DNA of 64,000 bases from VAZQ01 sp963725185. Lineage in GTDB: Bacteria > Pseudomonadota > Alphaproteobacteria > Rhizobiales > Xanthobacteraceae. The DNA lies in the NCBI GenBank assembly GCA_963725185.1, contig CAVRXO010000006.1, forward strand, positions 1,116,001 to 1,180,000, given 5' to 3'. The position numbers and the translations under genes were made by a program. The stretch's first letter is position 1; every line of letters starts with the position of its first letter. Under the pieces are notes generated by a model. That model did no database searches and was not told where the DNA came from. It was given only the letters and a program-made list of their open reading frames with translations. Shown piece by piece: positions 26,717 through 37,273 of this stretch.

Positions 26717-27655
26717 TTAGAGCGCTTCCGCCCCCGAGATGATCTCGATCAGCTCTTTGGTGATCATCGCCTGGCGCGTGCGGTTATAGCGAAGCGTCTG
26801 CTTGCGAATCATTTCGCCGGCATTGCGGGTGGCATTGTCCATGGCGCTCATCTGCGCTCCGTAGAACGAGGCGTTGTTCTCGAGCAGCGCCCGGAAAATC
26901 TGCACCGCGATGTTGCGCGGCAGCAGCTGGTCGAGAATCTCCTCCTCGTCGGGCTCGTAGTCGTAGACCGCGCCGCCAGCCGTTCCCATTCCCTGCTCCG
27001 AACGCCGCGCAGGACCCCCTCCCGTTCCGTCCCCCGCAAGCGGGGAAGGGTTGGGCTGGGAGAACACCGGCGGAATGATCTGCTGCGCGGTCGGAATCTG
27101 CGCGATCACCGACTTGAAGCGGGAGAAGAACAGGGTGCAGACGTCGAACGCGCCTTCGGCATAGAGCCGCAAGATCCGGTCGGCGATCTCCTCGGCATTG
27201 CCAAATCCGATATTGCGCACCGAGCGCAGCTCGATGTGCTCGATGATGAGCCGCTCGTATTGGCGCTTGAGCTGCTCATAACCCTTGCGGCCGACGCAGA
27301 AGAACTTGACTTCCTTGCCCTGCGCGATCAGCGCATTGGCGCGCTCGCGCGCGAACCGCACGATCGCCGAGTTGAAGGGGCCGCACAGGCCGCGCTCCGC
27401 GGTGCAGACGATCAAGAGATGCACGCGGTCGCTGCCGGTGCCGCGCAACAGCGGCGGCGCCGAAGCGAGGCCGGCCACGGCGGCAGCGATATGGCCGAGC
27501 ACCTTGTCCATGCGCTCCGCATAGGGCCGCGCCGCCTCGGCGGCGACCTGCGCGCGGCGCAGCTTCGAGGCCGCCACCATCTGCATGGCCTTGGTGATCT
27601 TCTGCGTCGCCTTGGTGGAGGCGATGCGATTGCGCAGGTCCTTCAGGCTTGGCAT
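26717..27655 (-). CDS. atpG: ATP synthase F1 gamma subunit with internal repeat-derived insertion
   Basis: 312 residues. The N-terminal MPSLKDLRNRIASTKATQKI and C-terminal KQTLRYNRTRQAMITKELIE form the rotor coiled coil. At about residues 203-230 an extra Pro/Gly-rich segment (SQPNPSPLAGDGTGG and on) interrupts an otherwise standard sequence. The DNA for it (27016-27045) is a copy of a dispersed palindrome also found at 47160. The insertion is in frame and the gene is open throughout, so the protein probably tolerates it as a surface loop. Confidence 0.93.
   Translation of the reverse strand: MPSLKDLRNRIASTKATQKITKAMQMVAASKLRRAQVAAEAARPYAERMDKVLGHIAAAVAGLASAPPLLRGTGSDRVHLLIVCTAERGLCGPFNSAIVRFARERANALIAQGKEVKFFCVGRKGYEQLKRQYERLIIEHIELRSVRNIGFGNAEEIADRILRLYAEGAFDVCTLFFSRFKSVIAQIPTAQQIIPPVFSQPNPSPLAGDGTGGGPARRSEQGMGTAGGAVYDYEPDEEEILDQLLPRNIAVQIFRALLENNASFYGAQMSAMDNATRNAGEMIRKQTLRYNRTRQAMITKELIEIISGAEAL
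27016..27045. repeat. Dispersed palindromic element inside atpG
   Basis: This 30-nt block matches the reverse complement of 47160-47189 at 28 of 30 positions. The core CCCCGCAAGCGGGG forms a hairpin. It adds residues of the type LAGDGTGG to AtpG without breaking the frame, much like the protein-coding palindromic elements described in Rickettsia. Confidence 0.75.
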
Positions 27656-27677
27656 GGGCTTTGGTCTTGCTCCATCG

Positions 27678-27693
27678 TGCCCGGCCTTGTGCC
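27678..27693. repeat. Copy of a short dispersed GC-rich repeat
   Basis: TGCCCGGCCTTGTGCC is the exact complement of 4472-4487. It lies in the 103-nt gap between atpA and atpG and can form a small CCGGC/GCCGG hairpin. Confidence 0.5.
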
Positions 27694-27758
27694 GGACACC
27701 CACGTCCTAGTTCGGGATCACTCCAAACGCAGAGGAGCCCGGCCGAGACGAGACAGTG

Positions 27759-29287
<1,529 letters not shown>

Positions 29288-29288
<1 letters not shown>

Positions 29289-29848
29289 CAAGAGACCTCT
29301 TTCATCGCATGCTTGATTGATTTGAGCTTGGTGCGCAGCGAGCTGTCGACCATGCGGCTGCCGACCTTGACGATCAGGCCGCCGATGATCGAGGGCTCGA
29401 CCTTGACATCGACCTGTACGTCCTTGCCGGTGACCGTGCGCAGCGCATCCTTGATGGCCGCAAGCTGCCGATCGTCCGGCCTTTCGGCCAGCGTCACCTC
29501 GGCGGTGACCTCGCCCTTGTAGTGGGCGACCAGCGTCCGAAAATCCTTGCTGATGGCGCGCACCGCAAACAAGCGGCGGTTCTGGGCCACGACCAGGAGG
29601 AATTTCGCCGCCAGGCCGCCGATCCCCGCCAGATCGAGGATTGCCGCAAGCGCCCTCCCCTGCTGGTCGGAGGAGAACACCGGGCTGCGGACGAGCCGCA
29701 GCAGATCGGGGCTTTCGGCGAGCAGCGCATCGAAGCGGTCGAGATCGGCCTTCACGGGGTCGACGGCCCGCTCCTCGCGCGCAAGCTCGAACAAGGCGGT
29801 CGCGTAGCGACCCGCCATGCCCGAAACAATCGTTCCTTTGCCGTCCAC
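29288..29848 (-). CDS. atpH: ATP synthase F1 delta subunit
   Basis: 186 residues from a GTG start, the length usual in rhizobial relatives; an in-frame ATG at 29818 would give a protein ten residues shorter. SGMAGRYATALFELAREE at the start and PSIIGGLIVKVGSRMVDSSLRTKL near the end are typical. It joins the peripheral stalk to the alpha/beta head. It is the first gene of the F1 operon; F0 genes are elsewhere, as is normal in alphaproteobacteria. Confidence 0.93.
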
Positions 29849-30058
29849 GACCGCGCGCTTTCTTTTGGGCAGTTTCTCGGGCTCGGCCCCTTCCCGCACG
29901 AGAGCCCAAGCCCTTGAAATGCAAATGGGACTTTGATTTTCGCGGACAGCACCGCGGAGTGCCCGGAAGCCCGCGAAATCGCGCGGTTGCTAACACACCG
30001 CCGATTGCAGCGCAACATTCACGCGGATGTGAAATCGGCTGCCCCCAGCGGGGCTTTT

Positions 30059-31333
30059 TCAGCAGCGCCAGAGCGACCGCCACCACGGACGCGCCTCCAG
30101 GCAAACGTCGCAATTGCCGCAGGGGAGCGCGGCCTCGCCGAAATAGGCGAGAAGCTTCTGCCGGCGGCAGTGCTCCAACTCGCACAGCTCCACCAGCGCG
30201 TCGAGCCGCCGGCGATCGACGCCCTTCTGCTCCCCGCAAGCCGTGCTTTGCGCGATCTGCATCCGGCGCAGCCCGATGTCGCCGGCGTCATAGAGCGTCA
30301 AAGTGTCGGCCGGCAAGCCGTCGCGGCCGGCACGACCGATCTCATGGTAATAGCTCTCGATATTGGCGGAGAGGTCGGCGTGCAGCACGTAGCGCACGTC
30401 GGGCTTGTCGATGCCCAATCCGAACGCGATGGTCGCCACCATGACGACGCCCTGTTGGCCCAGGAACATATCCTGGTGGCGCGAGCGCAAGGTCGGATCG
30501 AGGCCGGCGTGATAGGGGAACGCATCGGTGCCGCTATCGCGCAGCCAACCCGTGATCTCCTCGGTCTTGCGGCGGGAGCCGCAATAGACGATGCCGCTTT
30601 GGCCGGAATGCGCGCGCACGAAGTCCATGATCTGGCCGCGCCCGAGGCTCCGCGTCCGGCCGCGGCCGTAGCTCTTGGCCTGCATGCGCAGCGTCAAGTT
30701 CGGACGGTCGAAGCCATGCACGAAGACGGCCGGACGGCGGCCGAAGAGCCTGGCCAGGATGTCGGCGCGCGTCGCGGCGTCGGCGGTCGCCGTGAACGCG
30801 ACGGTCTGCACGCCGCCGAGCTCGGCTTGGGCCGCGCCAAGCTCCAGGTATTCGGGCCGGAAGGCGTGCCCCCACTGCGAGATGCAATGCGCCTCGTCGA
30901 CCGCGAGCAGCCCGACGCTGGCGCGCCGGAGCAACGCCACCGTGGGCGGCTGCGCGAGGCGCTCGGGCGAAACATAGATGAGGCGAAGCTCGCCGCGGGC
31001 AAGCTGGCCGCTGACCTGCCGGTTCTCGGCGAAAGTGTTGGCCGAGTTGAGGCTCGCGGCCGCGATCCCGCGACTCCCAAGCTGCGCCACCTGATTGCGC
31101 ATGAGCGCGATCAAGGGCGACACCACGACCGTCAGGCTGTCGCGCAACAGCGCCGGCAGCTGGTAGCAGAGCGACTTCCCGCTCCCGGTCGGCATGACTG
31201 CCAGCACGTCGGCGCCCGCCAGCACGCTCTCGATGATGGCGGCTTGGCCGGGGCGGAAGCCGTCGAACCCGAAGGTGGAGCGGAGCGCCTGTTGGGCCGC
31301 CGCCAGGTCGGGACCGGAGCGGGCACCGGGCAT
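30059..31333 (-). CDS. Short RecQ-type DNA helicase lacking RQC and HRDC domains
   Basis: 424 residues. Helicase motifs are complete: MPTGSGKSLCYQLP (motif I), VDEAHCISQWGHAFRPEY (motif II), FTATAD (III), IGRAGRDGLPADTL (VI), then a zinc-binding site (CELEHCRRQKLLAYF, LPCGNCDVCLE). The protein ends just after the zinc site, while the neighbouring full copy continues for about 200 more residues. It starts 7 nt after the stop of that copy, so the pair is a tandem duplication. The 3' end may have been lost by deletion; the last ten residues (ARPWWRSLWRC) look non-native. Confidence 0.82.
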   Translation of the reverse strand: MPGARSGPDLAAAQQALRSTFGFDGFRPGQAAIIESVLAGADVLAVMPTGSGKSLCYQLPALLRDSLTVVVSPLIALMRNQVAQLGSRGIAAASLNSANTFAENRQVSGQLARGELRLIYVSPERLAQPPTVALLRRASVGLLAVDEAHCISQWGHAFRPEYLELGAAQAELGGVQTVAFTATADAATRADILARLFGRRPAVFVHGFDRPNLTLRMQAKSYGRGRTRSLGRGQIMDFVRAHSGQSGIVYCGSRRKTEEITGWLRDSGTDAFPYHAGLDPTLRSRHQDMFLGQQGVVMVATIAFGLGIDKPDVRYVLHADLSANIESYYHEIGRAGRDGLPADTLTLYDAGDIGLRRMQIAQSTACGEQKGVDRRRLDALVELCELEHCRRQKLLAYFGEAALPCGNCDVCLEARPWWRSLWRC

Positions 31334-31340
31334 CCGCCGC

Positions 31341-33155
31341 CTACCCTTCGAGATGGCGGCGGATGACTTCGAGGAAGACTTGGCCGTATTGGGCAAGCTT
31401 CGCCTCGCCCATGCCATGCACCTGGGCCATGTCGGCGGGACTCCTGGGCTTGCGCCGCGCCATGTCGATCAGGCTCTTGTCGGCGAACACCAGATAGGCC
31501 GGGACGCCACGATCCTTGGCGAGCTCGAGGCGGCGACGCTTGAGCGCATCGAACAGGGCAGGATCGGCGTCCGCCACCTCGGCTGGCAGGGCTGCGCCGG
31601 CGTCGCGGGCGCTCCGGCGCAATGGTTTCAGCGCGTCTTTGCGGAGCGCGAAAGTGGCCGCGCCCCGGAGCACTTGGCGACCCTCTGGGGTCATGGTCCA
31701 GCCCCCATAGCCGGCGATGTCGAGCGCGATCAGGCCGGCGCCATGTAGCTGGCGGAAGATGGACCGCCATTCGGGCTTGCCGTGCTCCCGGCCGACCCCG
31801 AAGGTGGGCAGCCGGTCGTGGCCGAATTTGACGATCGCTGGCGTGCGCTCGCCGCACAGCAAGTCGGCCAGATGCTCAGTGCCGAAACGCTCGCCGGTCC
31901 GCACAACGGCGGACAGCGCCTTGCGGGCCGCGACCGTGCCGTCAACCACCTCGGCGCCATCGAGGCAGATGTCGCAGTTGCCGCAGGGCAACGCCGTCTC
32001 GCCGAAATAGCCGAGCAGGCTCTGGCGCCGGCAACGCGGCGATTCGCACAACCCCACCAGCGCATCGAGCCGCTTGCGTTCGACCCGCTTCTGCTCATCC
32101 GGCGCTTCGCGCTGATCGATTTGCATGCGGCGCAGCCGGATGTCGCCCATGCCGTAGAGCGTCAAGGTGTCGGCCGGCAAACCGTCGCGGCCGGCGCGGC
32201 CGATCTCCTGGTAATAGCTTTCGATATTGGACGGCAGATCGGCATGCAGCACGAACCGCACATCCGGCTTGTCGATGCCCATCCCGAACGCCACGGTCGC
32301 CACCATGACGACGCCGTCTTCTTGCAGGAACATGTCCTGATGGCGCGAGCGCACCGCCTGCTCGAGCCCGGCATGGTAGGGCAGCGCCTTGGCGCCGCTG
32401 TCGCGCAGGAATTCGGCTATCTTCTCGGTCTTGCGGCGCGAGCCGCAATAGATGATGCCGCTCTCCCCGAAATGCGCGCGCACGAAATCCAGGATCTGGC
32501 CGCGGCCAGAGGTCTTCGCCCGCATACGCAGGCGCAGGTTGGGCCGGTCGAAGCCGTGCACGAACACGGTCGGATCGCGGCGGAAGAGCTTGCTCAGGAT
32601 GTCGGCGCGGGTGGCGGTGTCGGCGGTCGCGGTGAAGGCTACCGTCTGCACGCCGCCGAGCTCGGCCTGAGCCACGCCGAGCGCCAGATATTCGGGCCGG
32701 AAGTCGTGCCCCCATTGCGAGATGCAATGCGCCTCATCGACCGCCAGCAGCCCGACCTTGGCGCGCTTCAGGAGCGCGAGCGTGTCGGGCTTGGCGAGCC
32801 GCTCGGGCGAGACATAGACCAAGCGCAGGTCGCCGCGGGTAAGCCTGTCGTTGATCCCGCGGTTCTCCGCAAAGTCGTTGGCCGAGTTGAGGCTCGCGGC
32901 CGCGACCCCGTAGCTCGTCAGCTGCGCCACCTGATTGCGCATGAGCGCGATCAGGGGGGACACCACCACAGTCAAGCTGTCGCGCAACAACGCCGGCAGC
33001 TGGTAGCAGAGCGATTTGCCGCTCCCGGTCGGCATGATGGCGAGCACATCGGCGCCCGCCAGCACGCTCTCGATGATGGCGCCCTGCCCGGGACGAAAGT
33101 CCTCGAACCCGAAGGTCGAGCGAAGCGCGCTTTGCGCCGCCGCGAGATTGGGCAT
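31341..33155 (-). CDS. recQ: ATP-dependent DNA helicase RecQ
   Basis: 604 residues, full length. Motif I MPTGSGKSLCYQLP, motif II VDEAHCISQWGHDFRPEY, zinc cysteines in CESPRCRRQSLLGYF and CGNCDICLDG, an RQC winged helix (IFRQLHGAGLIALDIAGYGG) and a C-terminal HRDC domain (LVFADKSLIDMARRKPRS ... VHGMGEAKLAQYG). It unwinds DNA 3' to 5' in RecF-pathway repair. The adjacent downstream short copy arose by duplication. Confidence 0.94.
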   Translation of the reverse strand: MPNLAAAQSALRSTFGFEDFRPGQGAIIESVLAGADVLAIMPTGSGKSLCYQLPALLRDSLTVVVSPLIALMRNQVAQLTSYGVAAASLNSANDFAENRGINDRLTRGDLRLVYVSPERLAKPDTLALLKRAKVGLLAVDEAHCISQWGHDFRPEYLALGVAQAELGGVQTVAFTATADTATRADILSKLFRRDPTVFVHGFDRPNLRLRMRAKTSGRGQILDFVRAHFGESGIIYCGSRRKTEKIAEFLRDSGAKALPYHAGLEQAVRSRHQDMFLQEDGVVMVATVAFGMGIDKPDVRFVLHADLPSNIESYYQEIGRAGRDGLPADTLTLYGMGDIRLRRMQIDQREAPDEQKRVERKRLDALVGLCESPRCRRQSLLGYFGETALPCGNCDICLDGAEVVDGTVAARKALSAVVRTGERFGTEHLADLLCGERTPAIVKFGHDRLPTFGVGREHGKPEWRSIFRQLHGAGLIALDIAGYGGWTMTPEGRQVLRGAATFALRKDALKPLRRSARDAGAALPAEVADADPALFDALKRRRLELAKDRGVPAYLVFADKSLIDMARRKPRSPADMAQVHGMGEAKLAQYGQVFLEVIRRHLEG

Positions 33156-33317
33156 GTGCGGGGTCCGATCCGGGTCCGAAGATTGTTCTACATTTGTTCC
33201 GATGCCCAGACAAGGGCGGAAACACGCTCACCCGGTGAAATCCAAGACTGCGGAGATGATGCTTTGGGCCAGGAGACGCTGCGGCAAACAGGCTATGCGG
33301 CAGGGCGCGAAGGGAGG

Positions 33318-33714
33318 TTACCGCCGCGGCCGTTTCTTGACGGGCGGCGGTTCAGGTGGCGGTGGCGGTGGCGCGGGCTGCAGCTCGGCCAGAACGGGAT
33401 TGGGCTCGAGCCTGGGGGAGGTCGTGTCGATCAAGGCGATCTTCTCGACCGGGACGGTCCGCACCGAGACGGTCTGCGGCAGATAGCCATCGAGCGTATA
33501 GGTCACCGTGAAGGGCTCGATGACGGGAATGGCCAACGTGCATGGGGTCTGGCAGCTGCCGCCATTCGAGGTGCTGGCTATTGCGCCCGGCGGATTGGAA
33601 TCGATCGTCAGGGTCGCATCGGCAGGCTGAGGCAACAGGTCGTAGGTCGGAGGATATTGACGAGCAGCCCGCAAGCGCAAGGCCAAGTACCATGGCAATG
33701 GATGCGCGGCTCAT
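33318..33714 (-). CDS. PEGA-domain lipoprotein, one-base frameshift
   Basis: Corrected length is 131 residues. The lipobox LALAGC follows a short signal. After the frame change at about 33660 the protein reads QYPPTYDLLPQPADATLTID, then a PEGA-type beta domain (SNPPGA, TPCTLAIP, VTYTLDGYLP), and a Pro-rich end APPPPPPEPPPVKKRPRR. PEGA domains are surface-layer or wall-associated beta folds. It starts 4 nt after the YbjQ-type gene upstream and is the last gene of the telA operon. The span is 397 nt, one over a multiple of three. Confidence 0.72.
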
Positions 33715-33718
33715 AAAG

Positions 33719-34535
33719 CTAGTCATTGACCGAAAGCACCATGATCGGATCATCGATCTTCTCGGGTGCGATCTCCTGGTCCAGCGGCAGCACGGCGGTG
33801 CCGATCGCAAAGAACTCGATCACGTGGGTCTGCCAGCCATGACTGCCTTCGTGAATATCCACGCCCACCACGCCTTCGGCTTTTGCCGCCGCCGCCTCGA
33901 ACTGCATCCGCTCGACGGCAATTTCGCGCGCCTCGTACATGGCGGAGGTGATAATTCTCAAGCTCCACGTTGCGGCCGACACTGCCAAGCCCCGCCAGTA
34001 TACCGCGATGGGCCACATGATAGACGCAGGTCCCCATCACCATCTCCAGCGGCCGGTAGCCAGAATGCAGCAATGACCAGAAATCCTGTCCCGACAGGTC
34101 GGAGGTGAAAGGCCCGCCGTCATGCGCGCGGAAGCCGCGATGGCCGTCGCCATGCACCACGCCGGTGCCGATGGCGATGAATTCGAGCAAATGCTCGTCC
34201 CATTCCAGCCGCTTGATCGTCAGCTTCACGCCGACGATGCCGTCCGCCCCCATCGCGGTGGCTTCCGCGCGCATGCGGCTCATCGCCAGCTCGCGCGCGT
34301 GGTACATCGCCTTGGAGAGCACGTCGAGCTCCTGGTTCTTGCTCCAGCTCCCGTATTGAATTCCGACATGATACACGCAGGTGCCGACGCATAGTCCGAT
34401 CGGCTCGAAGCCCGCCTTGCGCACCAGCAGAAACTCGTTGACCGAAAAATCGGAGGTGAACACGCCGGTCGAATGCGCCGAGCTGCGCAACCCCTTCAGG
34501 CGCTCCTTCGCGTGAGCCGGAATTTCCGCCGTCAT
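33719..34535 (-). CDS. Tandem YbjQ-type putative metal-binding protein, one-base frameshift
   Basis: Corrected length is 271 residues in two homologous halves. Each half has FTSDxS, GTCVYHV, a helix with ARE(L/I)A, and an end with VGVKL or VGVDI and FIAIGTGV or FFAIGTAV. This matches the YbjQ (DUF74) family, labelled heavy-metal binding, which forms pentameric beta rings. The frame breaks near 33955-33960, where removing one G joins VEL to RIITSAMYEAREIA. It starts 1 nt after the previous gene. Function in this operon is not known. Confidence 0.75.
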
Positions 34536-34536
34536 G

Positions 34537-35461
34537 TCAGATCGCTCCCTCGGCTTCGTTGGAGTCGTAGGATTGGTGATGCCGCGTGGTGCCGGTCAGC
34601 GGCGTGCCGCCGGCCTGCACATCCACCACCATCTTGATCTCATGCGGCAACGTCGTACCGCGCCGGGCATCGACCGTGGTCGCGACCACGATATGCCGCG
34701 CCAGGTATTCCTTTCTATTGGACTGGCCTTCACGCTCGAACATCTGGCTGAAATTCTGATGCGCCAGGACGCCATTGCCCTGCGGACGCGCATGCGCGCG
34801 CAATTGCTGGTGGGCGCGCTGCCGCACCAATTCCCACAATTCGCTCAACGGCTGGGATTCGATATTGCCCATCCACCTCAGATTGGTATTGCTGCGCCAG
34901 TCGGTCAGCCATTCGTAGTGCGCGCCGATGGCAATCCCGGTCGGCACCACATCGGCTTCCAGCAATTTCACGAATTCCAGCGCCGGCACGGTCGCGACGA
35001 TCGGCTCGTTGCTGGGCGGCAGGCCTTCCATGTAGACCGCAGTCCCCACCAGCGTGAAGTCCATGCTGTTCTCGACCCCCAAGCGGGACCGTGCGCATCT
35101 TGACGTCCAGCACCGCGTTGGCGCCGGCAGCGAAGGCCTCCTCGCGCAGGCGGCGGAGCGCCAAGTCCCAACCCTGCGCATGGCCTTCTGTCCAAGACCA
35201 TCCATAATGCAGCCAGCAGGTCGCCGAGATCGCCGCAATCGGCTTGAGCCCATGTGAGCGCGTGATCAGGAGCTCGGCCGGCGTCAGCGTCGCCAGCCAA
35301 GGTAGCGTTCCGGACCGCGCCCCTTCCAGCCGCGCCCGAATCGGCGGCGGCACGGTGAGATCGCCGAGAAATTTCTGGATGTCAGCGACACGCTGCGCGT
35401 GGGCCGCCTGCTGCGCGAGCGATTCCGCGCTCGGCTTCTTGAAGATGTCGAAAATACCCAT
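34537..35461 (-). CDS. Second YbjQ-type protein, one-base frameshift
   Basis: Corrected length is 307 residues. An N-terminal helical part (MGIFDIFKKPSAESLAQQAA) is followed by a YbjQ-type domain (LKPIAAISATCWLHYGWSW ... LRREAFAAGANAVL-like helix ... FTLVGTAVYMEG) and a second more divergent copy (VVPTGIAIGAHYEWLT). The frame breaks at about 35078-35083 in a G5 run; G4 gives TVPLGVENSMDFTLVGTAV. The span is 925 nt, one over a multiple of three. It sits between the 127-residue unknown gene and the tandem YbjQ gene. Confidence 0.7.
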
Positions 35462-35499
35462 CAGCTGGTCGTCTCGGCTTGCAGCATTGGCTTGCGATT

Positions 35500-35884
35500 T
35501 CAGCTCGCCATGAAATCGGAGAGCGAGAGGCTGAGCGCCTGAGCATGCTCGCTCGCCTTCTTGGTTTCCTCCGCCAGCCGCGCAAACCACTCCGGCGGAT
35601 CGACATCCTTCGTGTTGAGCGCAATGCCGCGCACCACCATGGCGACCTTCGCCTTCAGCCGGCCGCCGTCGCTTTCCAGGCTGTATCTATGTTCGCCGAG
35701 CTCGACCGTGACGCCGGTGATCTTCGCGGTGCTCGAGAAAAAGCCCCGCGCTTTCGTGAACCGTCACCAGCTCCGGCATGGCTTCCTTCAGCCGCAACGC
35801 AAAGGCTTTCAGATTGCTTTCGACATCCGCCCTGAATCGGCGTAGCCATGCAGCCTGCATGTCGAAGTCGATATTCTGCGTCAT
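35500..35884 (-). CDS. Unrecognised 127-residue protein of the telA operon, one-base frameshift
   Basis: Starts MTQNIDFDMQAAWLRRFRAD and, after removal of one base at about 35755-35763, continues KARGFFSSTAKITGVTVELG, then AKVAMVVRGIALN and a helical end (LAEETKKASEHAQAL, LSLSDFMAS). Family not recognised. The ATG overlaps the telA stop (ATGA), so it is translated with TelA. The corrected frame has no stop over its length and 385 nt is one over a multiple of three, which supports a real gene with one extra base. Confidence 0.6.
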
Positions 35885-37123
35885 TTTTGCACCGCGGCCG
35901 CGTTCACGCCCTGCATCCCGTGCACCAGCCGCTCGCGGATCTCGGCGAGCTTGGCCTCACGCTCGCGGTCGCCGGCCGCAACCTCGCGCTCGATCTCGAT
36001 CACCTCATGCATGGTCTTGATCGTCTCGTCCGCCACTTGCGCCAGCACATCGATATTGCGCTGGTCCCCGCCCAGGCTGCGCGCCGCGCTGGTCGCCGCC
36101 TCATGCGCGCCCTTCGAGGCCAGCAGCGTGATCTGTCGCGCCGCCTCGTCCAGCTTTTCGGCCTCGTCGGCGGCCCGCCTGATGTCCACCTGCACCACGG
36201 CCTGGCTTGCCACCGCCATCAGCCGCGGTATCACCACCAGCATACCGTTCGATATCTGCATGATCCGCGTTTCCGCGGCTTTCTTGTTTTGCGCGATGAT
36301 CGGGATCAGCATCGCCGACCCCATCAGATTCTCCCGCATCGTCGGCGATCTTGCCGCGGAAATTCGCCAGCGCCGAGCGGAACTCCATCACGTCCGCGGC
36401 GTCGACCGGATCGCCGGTCTTGACCGCGTTTTGCCGCAGCGCCTCCAATTCTTCCTGGCCGCGGTCGAGCGCGATCTGTCCGGCGGCGATCTCGATCTTC
36501 AGGCCCTGCAGGCTCTCCCGTATGGCGACGGCCTGCCGATCCAGAAGCTCGACCGCAACGGTCAGATCCGCCTTGGTCTTGCGGGCCTTGGCCTGCTCGG
36601 AATCCATGAGATCGAGGAACTTCTTGCGGTTCTCCGCGAAGCCCTTGAACGCCGTTTGAGCATCCGCCGCGGCCCTCATCAACCGCCCGATCAGGCCCTT
36701 GGGCGCGCTCGGCTGTGTGCCGCCGGCCTCGGCCTGCAGATCCTGGATGCGCAGAATTTTCACGCCGTCGATCACGCTCGCCGCAATCTGCCCGACTTCG
36801 CCGGCATCGCCGAGCCGCACCCCGGCCAACAATTGACGGGAGGACTGCGCGATCCCAGCCAGAACGCCTTCGCCGTGCGAAAGCAACGTATTGGTGTTGC
36901 GAAAATCGACCTTCGAGGCCGACGCTTGCGCTGCGGCCAGGTCTTGCTGGCTCAGGTTCGCGATCTCCACCAGCCGCTCCGGGGCGGGCTGCGGTGCCAG
37001 CCGCGCGTCCGCGACCGCGGGCGCTTGTGCCACCGGCGGAGCCGGCAATCCGGGCCCCGGGGGAGCATCAAGATTATCGAATATCGCGAGATCAAGCGGC
37101 GCCGTCGGCTTGGTATCCGGCAT
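35881..37123 (-). CDS. telA: TelA/KlaA-family toxic-anion resistance protein, one-base frameshift
   Basis: Corrected length is 413 residues. A Pro/Ala-rich N-terminus is followed by long helices typical of the family (LIGRLMRAAADAQTAFKGF, RKKFLDLMDSEQAKARKTKAD, LLDRQAVAIRESL) and the second half MRENLMGSAMLIPIIAQNK, IMQISNGMLVVIPRLM. TelA proteins were named for tellurite resistance on plasmids but are widespread stress-linked coiled-coil proteins. The frame breaks at about 36333-36338. It heads a five-gene operon ending with the PEGA lipoprotein. Confidence 0.82.
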
Positions 37124-37273
37124 CGTCCATTCCCACCGAAAGCTCTACCGTCCTTGGTCGGTCGGCTCGAGCAGGAAGTTCATGTCCTGCAGCATAGTCC
37201 GTTTGCGCGACCGCGCACAAGCCAACGTCGGCGTCCGCGCGCTCTGCAACTTTTCAGTTAAGCAAAAGAATCC

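Noticed and set aside
30041..30059. Intrinsic terminator at the end of the short recQ gene
   Set aside because: The GCCCC/GGGGC hairpin has its T-run on the plus strand, where no gene ends; on the recQ strand the Ts precede as As, so it would not stop that transcript.
31782..33716. 644-codon plus-strand open frame opposite recQ
   Set aside because: It mirrors the RecQ codons, has no family motif and crosses into the lipoprotein gene.
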